This document shows, one piece after another, positions 5,799 to 5,927 of a stretch of DNA of 5,927 nucleotides; the stretch's first letter is position 1, and the number at the start of each line of letters is the position of its first letter. This stretch comes from Betaproteobacteria bacterium (lineage in GTDB: Bacteria > Pseudomonadota > Gammaproteobacteria > Burkholderiales > Casimicrobiaceae). Location: NCBI GenBank assembly GCA_005883655.1, contig VBDA01000194.1, positions 1-5,927 on the forward strand. Reading direction: 5' to 3'. Both the position numbers and the translations under genes were made by a program. Below the pieces are notes generated by a model. That model did not search any database and was not told the origin of the DNA. It saw only the letters and a program-made list of their open reading frames with translations.

Positions 5799-5927
5799 AT
5801 GAACGACGAAAAAATCACCGTGCGCATCACCGAAAGCGGACAAACGATGGAGCTGGTCGTTCTCAACAAGCGCCCGGAACGCATCGAGGTGGTTCTCGGT
5901 GAAGGCGTCCACAGCGTCAGATGCACC
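5799..5927 (+). CDS. Start of a small unidentified protein, 3'-truncated by the window edge
   Basis: An ATG at 5799 opens a frame that stays open to the last base, giving 43 residues. The N-terminal sequence is MNDEKITVRITESGQ. AGGG at 5789-5792, 6 nt upstream, is a fair ribosome site. The composition is polar with alternating hydrophobic residues (ITVRI, MELVVL, RIEVVLG), which suggests a small beta-rich cytosolic domain. No signal peptide or membrane segment is seen in the visible part. It lies 62 nt after the VWA gene on the same strand, so it may belong to the same transcript. I do not recognise a named family. A competing frame across 5624-5902 overlaps the VWA gene and has arginine-rich shadow composition, so this frame is preferred. 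Confidence 0.65.
   Translation, partial: MNDEKITVRITESGQTMELVVLNKRPERIEVVLGEGVHSVRCT

Overview
The window is GC-rich with strongly G/C-biased third codon positions. All seven recognisable genes lie on the + strand with short gaps or overlaps, as in a bacterial chromosome. The protein families and gene order (glycosyltransferase, lipoprotein-type methyltransferase, S1C protease-like protein, MoxR ATPase, DUF58, BatA-like VWA protein) suggest a Gram-negative proteobacterium. A betaproteobacterium is my best guess, but that rests on general resemblance and not on a marker gene. No tRNA, rRNA, CRISPR array, insertion sequence or phage gene was seen.

Layout: (1) positions 1-587 hold the 3' part of a family 2 glycosyltransferase whose start lies outside the window. 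(2) A 141-bp gap with a GC-rich hairpin follows. (3) Positions 729-1676 encode a lipoprotein-signal-bearing, class I methyltransferase-like protein with an 8-residue tandem repeat after the lipobox, a Pro-rich insertion and an altered SAM-binding loop. (4) A 101-bp gap contains a perfect 10-bp palindrome. (5) Positions 1778 to the end form a compact cluster: an HtrA/S1C-type membrane-anchored protease-like protein, a MoxR AAA+ ATPase, a soluble DUF58 protein, a BatA-like membrane VWA protein, and the start of a small unidentified protein cut by the window end.

How the cluster may work: MoxR ATPases commonly pair with VWA proteins, and such pairs are thought to act as chaperones that remodel or mature target complexes. 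Here the MoxR and DUF58 products look cytosolic, with their genes overlapping by 26 nt. The BatA-like protein and the protease-like protein are predicted to expose their main domains in the periplasm. The most notable observation is that the protease-like protein keeps the catalytic Asp and Ser motifs but has Pro where the catalytic His belongs (TNLPVV instead of TN-x-HVV). It also has no PDZ domain. It may therefore be an inactive pseudoprotease working as an envelope sensor, scaffold or peptide-binding partner of the MoxR/VWA system. This is a hypothesis. A single-base error or a strain-specific mutation is the main alternative.
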